Shown here: positions 21,500 through 31,517 of the stretch, piece after piece | How positions within the stretch are numbered: the stretch's first letter is position 1 | How the letters are laid out: every line of letters starts with the position of its first letter | Origin: Rugalucina vietnamica | Taxonomy: Eukaryota; Mollusca; Bivalvia; Lucinida; Lucinidae | NCBI GenBank assembly: GCA_964017185.1 | Contig: OZ024875.1 | Span: 29,583,456 to 29,647,455, forward strand | Direction: 5' to 3' | Length of the DNA stretch: 64,000 nt | The notes under the pieces: model-generated | What the model was told of the DNA's origin: nothing | The model's input: the letters and a program-made list of their open reading frames with translations, nothing else | Databases searched by the model: none | Program-made: the position numbers and the translations under genes

Positions 21500-22934
21500 C
21501 CGACCTAAAACCGGAAATGGGATTTACAGGATCTATTTGTACAGTTATCGTGTTTTGTTACTTCTATAGATCTTCCCCCTATGGAAGCACCACTGAATGT
21601 CATTGTGTATGGAATGAATTTTGTCCAAGTAACATATTGGATCATTATACTGGTGTTATGAAACTTGCCATTAGGTTCAAGGGTTCTTCATCTTAGTTTT
21701 ATTAATAATACTTTACTGGTATGACCCCATTGGGTGATTATCTGTTTGTTCTGTCTTAGTTTTAATTGGTATGATTTCCTTTTTTTTCTATCTCTTGTTA
21801 GGGTGATTGAGTTTTATTTAACAAACCTACCTTCCTGTCCAATTGACCAATCCGCCCGCCCGCCTGCCCATCCGTCCGTCCGCCAGTCTAAGTAAGAAAT
21901 CAAAATTCAGGAATTAATACAAATGGTCGATCTTTCTTCTCTCACTAATGAGAAGGGTCATCTACATGCATATCTTTTGATTATAAGATTGTTCATGTAT
22001 GTGGGTGATTTCTTTGATGGCTGAATAGGCTAATTTTGGCTTTAAACTGTCGGTTGCCAGCAAGCTAAGTAATTTTTAGCCAAATTTTTAGTTAATATAG
22101 TGTTTTTAAGCCTTGAATTATTGTTTTATTCTGCCATAGTAATAGATTAGCATCTCATGTTTTCTGCATACTCATAAGTCTACGTAAGGCAGCGTTGGTC
22201 TGAATATTAACCGATGAACAAGCTGGTAGTCTGAAACAGAGATATATACTATACAGAGATTTGAAACTGCTATTGAACATCGATATTTGCCCCCGCTATG
22301 ACTGTCGCTCAGGTAGACAGGTAAATCGAGGGAAAAAATCAATATTTTTATCGGCCGCTGAATCTGTTCTGAAAGTTTGTATATTAGCAAAAATATATTG
22401 TTAATATTTTCTTCGTTTGGTTCGCTATTATCTAGATGATAGTAGAAATATTTATTTTTGTTAAATAGGCCTTCGAATTTCCAACAAATAGATACTAAAC
22501 ACGCCCGGTATCTTTGTTAAAAAGAGTTATTTATTTACGGTTGATAATTTATATAATTATTATCCTTTGTCCTACGATTTGTAAAAGCCGTTGTTGTTGT
22601 TTTTTTTCTCCCACAAATTAATACGTTTTTAATTATGCTTATTATCTACGCGACTGGACACATTTGAAACAATTATTTTCGGATTATCTTTAGACACAAC
22701 GGGCAGTTCTTTGACACATCGAGTATATCTATCGAGTTCAATGAAGAATACCGCCAATATAATTCAATTTGGCACTTCATTTTGTTGGTCTTATTTTACA
22801 CTTTTCTTTACAAAACGGGCAGTGGCGGGACGGATTATGTGAATTTAATGGACTCAGTCAGGCATGAACTCGAACAGTCTTCTTTTTTCTCTATCTTTCA
22901 TTCTTGCATTCATGTATATTCTAAGAAGTCGCCG
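21500..22934. other. Upstream of the MIC19-like gene; no gene seen
   Basis: Probably promoter and 5' UTR near 21465-21600. A TCCG/CCGC-rich tract lies at 21855-21890. A 30 bp match (TTGAAACAATTATT...CGGATTATCTTTAG) links 22668 and 23467. Confidence 0.4.
21509..21517 (-). promoter_or_regulatory. ETS/GABP-like site upstream of the MIC19-like start codon
   Basis: The motif AACCGGAAA lies about 45 bp upstream of the ATG at 21464. ETS-family (GABP/NRF-2) sites of the CCGGAA type are common near start sites of nuclear genes for mitochondrial proteins, so its place fits the gene. One 9-mer match is weak evidence by itself. Confidence 0.3.
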
Positions 22935-23095
22935 CCGGATTTCAAAAGAAAAAATGACACTTACCGTATTGCACCAAGCAATACCTGTTGATTCAGTGAC
23001 TATTTTGTCACCACCGGATTTCAAAAGATAAAATGACACTTTTATTACCAACTACCTGTATTGCACCGTGCAATACCTGTTGATTCGGTGACTTG
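22935..23095. repeat. Local tandem duplication, ~85 bp
   Basis: GGATTTCAAAAGAAAAAATG ... GCAATACCTGTTGATTCAGT occurs twice, the second copy with a small insertion (TATTACCAACTACC). No gene seen. Confidence 0.7.
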
Positions 23096-23699
23096 TTTGA
23101 TCTTCGCACTTATGTCACGTTGCAGGCACGTGCCGCATTAATTAATAACCGATACCACACACATTATCCACACACTTTATTGAAGATTGTATTCGGAAAC
23201 ATAATTAAAAAAAAAAAAAACAGTATGAAAAAATTATCGTAAACTATAGGCCAACATTCAACCACACTTTTCTTGCCCTGTTAGCTCTCATCATGATATA
23301 GTCATACTCAAAATTTTGAAAAGAAATAATACTCTAGCTGTTTATGTACACTTGCACGAAAATTCAACAATGGGATGCTTTTCGCACCTGAGATGATGAT
23401 CAGAAATTGATCGACTCAGTTTATGAAATCAAGTCAAAATGCAATCCGCATATCAGAGCGCCATTTTTGAAACAATTATTTACGGATTATCTTTAGATTA
23501 AAGAAATCGCCGATTGATTAATCTCGCCGTAATACTAATCATATTTAACGCCGAAAAAAAAGAAACGATAATTAGTGAACAAGGCGCTAATTAAAATAAA
23601 TGCATATTCAAGCTTTAACTCCGACAGTTCAAGGCATTTCAAATTCGCAATTTACGTTAAACGCGCGTCAGAATGTCTTACTGAAAAGACGATTTTTTA

Positions 23700-23949
23700 C
23701 ATTGGGATGATGATATTGATCTTGATTCTTTGCTAGGTGATTATACGTGTAGTGAAATTGAACTCACGGACGATGATGAACCATCGACAAAAAAACAGAA
23801 AGCAAAAAAAAAGTGAAAAGTGACAATAGTGAAAATAGTGCTAAGGCTAAAACGTACAATTGTTCCGAGTGTACTAATTCGTATGCGTCGATATCTGGGT
23901 TACGCGGTCATCTACGAAAAAAAACATGGAATTACAAATGCAAAAGGTA
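23700..23949 (+). pseudogene. C2H2 zinc-finger exon or relic with two homopolymer frameshifts
   Basis: One frame reads WDDDIDLDSLLGDYTCSEIE and DDDEPSTKKQK, then shifts at a 9-A run (23803-23811). The next frame reads YNCSECTNSYASISGLRGHL, a C2H2 finger start, and shifts again in an A run near 23925, where the second histidine (KKHG) sits in the other frame. A GTAAGG donor follows KHGITNAKG. The two shifts cancel, so a real first exon with assembly or sequencing errors in A runs is possible. A decayed gene or transposon-encoded finger is equally possible. Confidence 0.4.
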
Positions 23950-24120
23950 AGGAGGCCATTCAATATTTTGATCTTGTATATTTCATTGTTCGATTTTTTT
24001 TCTCTCGATTTTCCCAAAAATGACTTTTTATCAGGTGTTTTCCTGCAATGTTTTCACAATGTTTAACGAACTTGTGAATTAAAATAATTATACACAATTT
24101 TTATCTATCTATCTTCATAG

Positions 24121-25192
24121 GGGAACAAGACAACTCACCGACAAGACAACTCACCGACACGGTTTTTGAGACAATTCACCGACAGATTTTGAGACAATTC
24201 ACCGACACTTCTGAAGACAATTCACCGACACATTTATTCAAAGCTAATGATTTGTAACTGATTATCTTGATTGGCGATTATACATTCCCCATTATTGCTA
24301 AGGCAGTTTTATCACGATTTCACCGACAAAATATTGAGACAATTCACCGACAGATTTAAGTTTTTAAGGCAATTTTTCGGCAGATGATAAGTTGAAAGCA
24401 ATTTCAAGACGATTCACCGACAGATAAAATTAAGATTTGATATAAGATTTTAAGATAGTCCACCGGCAAATTTAACTTTTTAAAGACTATTTTATAATAT
24501 TTGATCACCAGATTTGAAAAACAATGCACCGATAGTTTCAAGTTTTAAAAGATTTATAAGAATTTAGAAACATTCACGGACAAGGTTACAATTTGAAAGA
24601 CTCGTATCAGACAATTCAACGACAGTTTTAATATCATTAAAAGATTTATAAGAATTTTGAAACAAAAATTTGAAAGACTTTCATAAAGGAATTAAAAGGC
24701 AATTCAAAAACATTCGTCAACAGAATAAAGATTATATTTACAAGTGTCGGTGAATTGTCTTCAAAATCGTGTAGGTGAATTTTGGCCAAATACCTTAATA
24801 TGTATTTTTTATATCAAAATCTGTCTGTGAATTGTCTCAAAATCGTGTCGGTGAATTTTGGTCAAATGCCTTCAAAATAATATGTATTTTAATATCAAAA
24901 TCTGTCGGTGAGTTGTCTTGAGATATTTTATGTAATTAAGCAACACTAGGGTTTCTTCAAGTCACCTCATATTAATCAAATCTGTAATTAATAATCTGTC
25001 TCAGGCAAATAATTAGCCTTAATTGCTCATAATTACCAATGATAATCATCAGTTACAAGTCATTGACTTTGAACAAAAGTGTCGGTGAATTGTCTTCAGA
25101 AGTGTCGGTGAATTGTCTCAAAATCTGTCGGTGAATTGTCTCAAAAACTGTGTCGGTGAGTTGTCTTGTCGGTGAATTGTCTTGATTCCCTT
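24121..25192. mobile_element. Foldback element built of GACAATTCACCGACA motifs
   Basis: Arms of ~150 bp at both ends are inverted copies made of tandem GACAATTCACCGACA units with spacers (GATTTTGA, CTTCTGAA). More degenerate units continue inward on both sides. CTTCATAG flanks it left (24113-24120) and right (25192-25199, overlapping the last C) as a possible 8 bp target duplication. No ORF. Repeated motifs in long inverted arms recall Foldback elements. Confidence 0.65.
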
Positions 25193-26220
25193 CATAGCTA
25201 TACTGAGTCGATCAATTTCTGATCATCATCAGTTTTAAGCTCCTTTTAGCCACAATTTAGCTAAATTCAGTTCAGAAGCTAACATCTAGGATGTCCTGTA
25301 AAATCATTTGTCATTTTTTCTTTCAAAATGTAACTTTTTCATCTTATTTGCAATGCCAAATAAGGTGTAGAAAATATCGCCATTTTAAATTCAAAAGCGC
25401 GAAAAGTTGTGAAAAACAGCTGCTTAATTCGGACGATTTGACCCTGTCAAAAATACCCAAACAGTATCAAAGGGCAATAAAACGATTTGTAAGACATTGT
25501 TCTTTAAGAATATTGATGATGTTTATCAAAAAAATGTCATTCATGGAAGCCTTATAATGAAAAATAAAACGCATCGTTTTGAGATCGGACGAAACAGATT
25601 TTCCTAAAATTACAAAAATAGTCAATATTTATACGATCATAACCCAAACGCAGTCACGCGCTGAGTGCTAATTTACAAATAAAACGACTTTTACATCTTT
25701 CTTCTTTCATATTTTGTTGATTAAAAATTACCTAGCCTATTAATAACAACGCGTTGCAGTAAAAAAGTACCGACTATTTTACGCTTGGTCGCCATTTTGA
25801 AACCTTCAACAAGGATTGCATCGTTTTATCAACGTAAAATACACGAGTAAAAACCCAATAAGAACACTACAAATTTCAGAATCTGGTTCAAAAATGAATG
25901 ATAAAATGCTTATCATTTCTTTAGGACTAAAATATTGCTTCATCAGATGTATAAAATCGCCGATGGAAGTTGATTTTTATAGCGTTGAAATTGTCTTCGT
26001 TTAGAGTAAAAAAACAAAATGGCGGAAGTAGGTGGAGCCACAGGTAGAGGCGCGTCAATCAAAAGTGACCGCTAGGTGGACTTTCTTATCTCTTCATCTT
26101 TATCTCAGTCTGAAATAGCAAAACCCTTGACCGAGTACAAAACTGTGGTTATCCCAGCTGTTTACTAGTACATCCTCTTGGCCAGTCTGACTCATACGGC
26201 TCCCCTAGATCTGCTCAGCA
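25193..26220. other. No feature seen
   Basis: An 88-residue frame (25291-25557) has no domain. The GATGATCAGAAATTGATCGA segment near 25206-25230 is an inverted match to 23393-23425. Confidence 0.35.
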
Positions 26221-26388
26221 ATGCCAGAAATGACAATCCGTACGCGACGTAGCACCAGGAATTTGCAGCAGTTGGCTGGGGAAGGGCAATCTGATGGGTA
26301 TTGTGAAAATGAAAACCAAAGGGACCATGATCTGAACTATGACAGAGCAATGATTCTAACACACCCTGCCTATAGAAGCCCATGGTAA
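26221..26388 (+). CDS. Small hypothetical ORF, 55 residues
   Basis: ATG to TAA, starting MPEMTIRTRRSTRNLQQLAG and ending HPAYRSPW. The composition is ordinary for protein and less AT-biased than the neighbourhood. No splice signals, homologue or promoter recognised. It ends 215 bp before the TRIM at 26603. It may be an exon fragment, a transposon remnant or chance. Confidence 0.25.
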   Translation: MPEMTIRTRRSTRNLQQLAGEGQSDGYCENENQRDHDLNYDRAMILTHPAYRSPW

Positions 26389-26731
26389 AGTGCAGTGATA
26401 TATTGAGTGATATTTCACTGGACGGATTAGCGTGACGTTACTTTGCGCCGTTTTGACGCCATTTTGATTAAATCATGACGTCAGCTATCCCATAAGTCAC
26501 GTTACCTTGACGTTAGACGGTGTAACGTCATTTCAACGCGTTCAAAACGTAACAAATATATGTAAACATTTGCGGTACTTGGCGGGATTCCTTCAGTGCA
26601 ATTGTAACAGGTGAAAAAATGCTAATCACCTTTTTGCCCCGGCCGAGGATCGAACCAGGGTCTCCTGCGTGCTAATCCAACACTCTGTTGCGTCGCAGTA
26701 AAAGCCGACTTGTACCGCAAGGCGATACATA

Positions 26732-27793
26732 GAGGATATTTGCTTTTTTGAGGTGAATACCAAATATATTTCATCGAGTGAGTTGAAAACATCAGAATTT
26801 TCACGAGTGCGCAGCACGAGTGAAAATTTTTATGTTTTCAACTCACGAGATGAAATATATTTGGTATTCACCGAAAAAAAGCAAATTTTCTTTTTATTTT
26901 ATACAATACACGGGCATTTTCCAATTCACAAGGCAGGCGGTGAAAATGCAAAAACCAAAAATTTTTGAAAACACAAATAATTTTGGTACCACATTGTTCC
27001 TTACGTTCTAACTAAGAAAATGAATACCCACACTTTATGTTTTCGTTCATAAATAACGGAGTTATAGGCGTTTGAATTTCTGAAGTGAGACACATTTTAT
27101 GACGTCAAGTAAATGGAAACGTCAGAAGTAATCCAAAATCTACAGTGAAGATATATAGGCTGATATCAATCACTAGTGTAGTGACTTTTGATATCAGTGA
27201 GATTTGATATCAGTGAAATTTCATATCAATGAAAATACCAATTTTATCAAGTTTTGATATACATTGGTTTTCACTGTAAAGTATAAAATAAAAGTGTTTA
27301 TTATATGGCAAGTGATGAAATATAGAGAAATATGTATTAAATATAACCAATATTTGAAAAAGTTATATTTTCACATGTGAAAATATAAAAAAGTTATATT
27401 TTCTTATATTTTCACATGTGAAAATATAAGATTTGGGAATACGCAAATTACGATTCACCGTTTCATTTCTAATTTATACATAACTTAATTTTATAATCTA
27501 TGCTATTGTTGACGCAATGAACGTTCACACACATTAGCGACGTAATGACGTGACGCAATGACGTCATTTAAGATTTTGACGTCATATGCTTTAGCGCGCA
27601 ACGTTACAATGACTACATGCAATATAATAAAAAGAAAATTCAAGTTTTTGTCGTGAATATGAGTATTATTTCATCTCGTGAAGTGAAAAATTATATATTT
27701 CATTCGTGCCTTCGGCACTCATGAAATATAAAATTTTTTCACTTCACTCAATGAAATAAAACTCATATTCACTCCAAAAACTTGAATATCCTC
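26732..27793. mobile_element. 1.06 kb palindrome-rich DNA element inside the 3' repeat of TRIM 1
   Basis: It starts GAGGATATT and ends AATATCCTC, with TA on both sides (26730-26731, 27794-27795). Inside are two strong snap-back segments: 26742-26884 (arms around GGTGAATACCAAATATATTTC) and 27645-27787 (arms GAATATGAGT and TTTCACTTCAC). Removing it rejoins the terminal repeat, as the intact copy at 28 kb confirms. A related right end occurs near 63805-63815. Confidence 0.65.
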
Positions 27794-27918
27794 TATGTAT
27801 TATACCTAACACTACTACATATTCCCCCTCCATTTTCGATTCGTCCCCGAATCTCAATTAGACATTCACGAATCTAAATTCGACACGGATGTGCTCCGAG
27901 CCATCGAATGGGTCATTT

Positions 27919-27933
27919 TACGTTGGGCGCCAA
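27919..27933 (-). other. Candidate primer-binding site of TRIM element 1
   Basis: The minus strand reads ATT, then TGGCGCCCAACGT, directly after the end of the 5' terminal repeat. LTR elements prime minus-strand synthesis from a tRNA 3' end (…CCA) paired here, so a TGG start at this place is expected. Confidence 0.65.
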
Positions 27934-28117
27934 ATTGTAACAGGTGAAAAAATGCTAATCACCTTTTTGCCCCGGCCGAGGATCGAACCATGGTCTCCTG
28001 CGTGCTAATCCGGCTTGTACCGCAAGGCGATACAAGTGTGTATTATACCTAACACTACTACACAATGGCGGAAAAGTTAAAGAAACTGAAGGTTTAAAAT
28101 AATTTTATCTAGTTTAT

Positions 28118-28306
28118 TGTGTGTTAGAATCGAAATAGATCAGCTCTAGTGCGTGAATTGTTGAGTAATATGTCACTGTTTGTCGGTCAGTTGTACGCAG
28201 ATAAATCACTCGCGCTGCGCGCTCGTGATTTGCTCTGCTTTACAACCGACCTCCAAACAGTGATATATTACTCAACAATTCACTGCTAGAGCTGATCTAT
28301 TTCTTA
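28118..28306. repeat. Snap-back palindrome next to the PHD-type LINE
   Basis: Arms GAAATAGATCAGCTCTAG and CTAGAGCTGATCTATTTC, with inner arms GTGAATTGTTGAGTAATAT and ATATTACTCAACAATTCAC; centre near CGCGCTGCGCGC. Confidence 0.75.
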
Positions 28307-28342
28307 AATAAAAAGCTCAGTGCCTGTGGTGTAGATAACTTT

Positions 28343-30272
28343 GTGAAGAGGGCTGAAAAGGGTTCAACAGCCATGTATGAATTATATAGAGATAAGCTAT
28401 CTGAACATTTTCACAGGATGAATGATGACCCCGACTTGAATGTCAAGGTCAGCTTTAAGGACACAACCGAGAAGTCTGGAATGGTTGTGGAATCGATTAT
28501 AAAAGTGCATCAAAGGACTCAAAATGAGTGCGGGCGGCCTAAATACACAGTAAACTTGTACCATACAAACAATAGCATGATGGTCAATGACAAACATGCA
28601 ATGTTGTTTAACTCTGAACACACCAAAATCACTGATTTGATCCTTGCAAGTGGGTCGGTCTCTCATCTCGACAAAGTAATAAGTAGTAAGATTCTTGAGG
28701 GTCCGATGGAAATTACTGTGAATAAATCAAATAAACAATCTAATTGTTCTTCAAATACGATGAACAGTGCAGAGACTTCGCAAGTAGGGGGTAATTTAGG
28801 GGGGGGGGGGGCATGTATTCAAAGGGAATCTGTGACTACTGTGGAAACAGAAAAGACTGATTCAGAAGAGGAGTCGTTGTGTTTGATATGTAAGATACCC
28901 ATTGGAGATGGGGCCACCATATGTTGCGATCGCTGTGATGTCTGGACACACATCGAATGTGAGCAAATTAACCCGGATATGCATAGTCTATTAACAGACA
29001 ACATCGACATGGGGTTTACTTGTCTTGCTTGTACTCATGAGCTGCAATGTGAGGATCTGAACGAAAGCCTAAGCATGGAAACCAGGACCATGCAGGAATC
29101 AAATCCACAAGACAACAGCGAGGAAACCTACAAGAAGATATGGTATGAACCAGAGACCAATCCCCCTAATGCGTTTGAGTTGACGCAGGCTACCAGTGTA
29201 CATAGAGGCGGCCCTCCAGGTGTCACTCAGTTAGCTATGCATACTCCGACTGCTATCCTAGGGAGTGGCACAGATGAAATGAGGAGCAACATAGCGGTTG
29301 GAGAGTCAGAGCCTCAAGTCAATGAACAAAGGGTAAAGAAAAAGGGCTTGAACACAACAACGGGAGCAAGTAAGGTAGACTGTGACATGAATAGTAATAT
29401 GGAAGGAAAAAGTAGTAAGCAGAACCGTAAAGGAGGGAGGAATAAATTTAAGGAAACTGAACAGGAAGAGCAACTCAAACTCCAAAGAGCAGTGATTAAC
29501 AACCTTGAGCGTAAACTTGGCGAGGTAGAAAACTCGAATAAAATTCTCAGGCAGGAAGTATATCTTCTTAAGTCTGGTAGGGAGTGCCAACCTGTACTTG
29601 GAATGAACCAGAGAGATCAATCAGACTTTAGTGACAATGGTGCTTACCAGTCAAATCAGCAGTACAATAACTCTAATCAAAAACCGTGTCAGTTACATGT
29701 ACATGAGACAGTGGAGCAAACTAGGCATTCAGATATCTCACAGATGAGAGAGCAACTAAGAAATATGGAGTATGAATTGTTGAAGAATAGGATTACAAAT
29801 ATTGAGGCATCTTTACATCAGCAGCGGCTTGTACAAATGCAACTATCCAGTATGCAGCCTGTGCCAAATGCAAACTAGGCATTCAGATATCTCACAGATG
29901 AGAGAGCAACTAAGAAATATGGAGTATGAATTGTTGAAGAATAGGATTACAAATATTGAGGCATCTTTACATCAGCAGCGGCTTGTACAAATGCAACTAT
30001 CCAGTATGCAGCCTGTGCCAAATGTATATGGTAATGCTATACAGGGCTTTGGGATGTTTCCACATCAAGCTTATGCTGGGGCACAGAGTCCCACTTACTA
30101 CATGTATCCACTTGGCTACCCTGTGATGCATAATATGCAGGTGAATACAGCGGGCCTTCAAGGTTACCCAATTAACTATGTCGAACAAGCTCGGGCGCAG
30201 CAGTACAACCTACCAAGGGTGAACCCTCAATTTCGAAGTGAGCAAATGTCTCAGAGTCCCTTTCAAGGATAA
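28343..30272 (+). pseudogene. ORF1 of a PHD-finger non-LTR retrotransposon, frameshifted by a duplication
   Basis: ORF1 proteins of LINEs bind the element RNA. This one has a basic N-terminal region and then a PHD-type zinc finger at residues ~177-230 (CLICKIPIGDGATICCDRCD, then a WTHIEC motif and a final CLAC). A linker and coiled coil follow (EQLKLQRAVINNLERKLGEV), then a Q-rich tail. The first frame can be entered at ATG 28373. It ends at 29878 because a 154 bp segment is tandemly duplicated (29721-29874, then 29875-30028). 154 is not a multiple of 3, so the tail (VYGNAIQGFGMF to 30272) lies in another frame. Apart from this the ORF is intact. Confidence 0.8.
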
Positions 30273-30386
30273 CCAGTATAATCAGTACGACAAGTTCATA
30301 CGTTTAGCGAGCAAGTACAGTCACGAGAAAGGTCACATAGGACAAACCTTGGTTTTCGTGGTGGTAATCGTGTAAGTAATAATAAC

Positions 30387-31517
30387 ATGCAAACTAGGAT
30401 TGTCCCGGAGGATCCCACAGACGGCCTACGACAGAGGACTAGTCCATCTACCACTTATAGATCAGACAAAATGGAGAGAGACCAACAATTAACCCAAGTA
30501 CCGGTAGCCGATGAGCCAACTTCTCCTATTTGTAGTGAAAATGCAAACTCAAATGGGACAAGTAACAGTGCCACTAGGGACGAAAGTGTTGTGTACATCC
30601 AGGATGGTAATACTCCCTCTCGGGAACCCACTGATGTTGTAAACGTGGAAGAGAAGGAGCAACCGCCAAGAGACACCAAGGATTTCAATGTTATGTATGC
30701 TGATAGCACACCCACCCAAACACGTCAAGATTCTCCAAGACAGTCTTTTTGCCTCAGAGAAGACTTGGAAGAGAAACAGTTATTAACAATAGGGACTTTT
30801 AATGTGAAAAACATTGAGACAAATGAAATATATATTAGGGAACTGGTACAGTCGTGTGCTATTTTTGCTATCCAAGACCATTGGCTGTTTTCTTTTCAAC
30901 TGGGAAGCATAGAGACTAACTTTGTATCTCACCATGCCTTCAGCAAAGCCGTGGATGACAATGACCCGTTACCACCAAATCAAAAGCCTAGGGGAAATGG
31001 GGGAGTCTCTATACTCTTCAGAAGAAACATGGGCCATAAAGTGAAGAAACTCATCCATGGGGAGAATAGGATTGTGGTGATAGAGGTGCAGTCTTCGCCT
31101 CTCATTTGCATCTGTAATGTGTATATGCCAAGCAGGAATTCAAGATGAAACGCTAAGAATGATGATAGTTATCAAAGCTGTTTAGAACAAGTAGAAGAAG
31201 TATTGAGCATATATCAACATTCTCACATTACAATGGTTGTAGGGGACTTCAACGCCTCATTAAGTGAACAGAGAGGAAATGCCCAGGATGTGATGCTGAA
31301 AAAAATGGTGGCTGATAATTCCCTTAAATATCTACAAAGTGGTAAATCCACTTTCTTTCACCCGAACAAGACTGACAGTGCTGAGATAGACTATATCCTA
31401 TTCAACAAAGCTGGACAGGACTTTGTGAAATCTGTTAGCGTGAAGAGAGACATAGCCCTGAATACTTCTGACCATGTTCCAGTTATCGCACAGCTAGAAA
31501 TACCTGATAAATTATAA
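30387..31517 (+). pseudogene. Endonuclease domain of the PHD-type LINE (ORF2 start), one nonsense codon
   Basis: This is the N-terminal part of ORF2. A low-complexity leader is followed by an AP-endonuclease-like domain: LLTIGTFNVKNIE, FAIQDHWLF, VVIEVQ, then MVVGDFNASL, EIDYILFN and the catalytic-type SDHVPVIAQL. The frame is continuous apart from TGA at 31146-31148, and it ends at TAA 31515-31517. LINE endonucleases nick the target to prime reverse transcription. Key Asp and His residues remain, but the stops mean no full ORF2 product. Confidence 0.75.

Larger units (their letters stand above)
26603..28062 (-). mobile_element. TRIM-like miniature LTR element 1 with tRNA-like terminal repeats
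   Basis: Direct repeats TGTAACAGGTGAAAAAATGC... lie at 26603-27819 (interrupted by 26732-27793; 153 bp without it) and 27936-28062 (127 bp, with a 26 bp internal deletion). On the minus strand each runs TGTAGTAGTG to CTGTTACA, the TG...CA form. Right after the 5' repeat comes TGGCGCCCAACG, a primer-binding-site type sequence. Just before the 3' repeat is the purine tract AATGGAGGGGGAA. The interior is only 116 bp. CAAT flanks both sides (26599-26602, 28063-28066). There is no coding capacity. Each repeat carries GGTTCGATCCTCGG, a Pol III B-box match. Confidence 0.8.

Noticed and set aside
21415-21696. 93-residue plus-strand ORF
   Set aside because: Antisense to exon 1 and the 5' region of the MIC19-like gene, whose splice phases give far better support.
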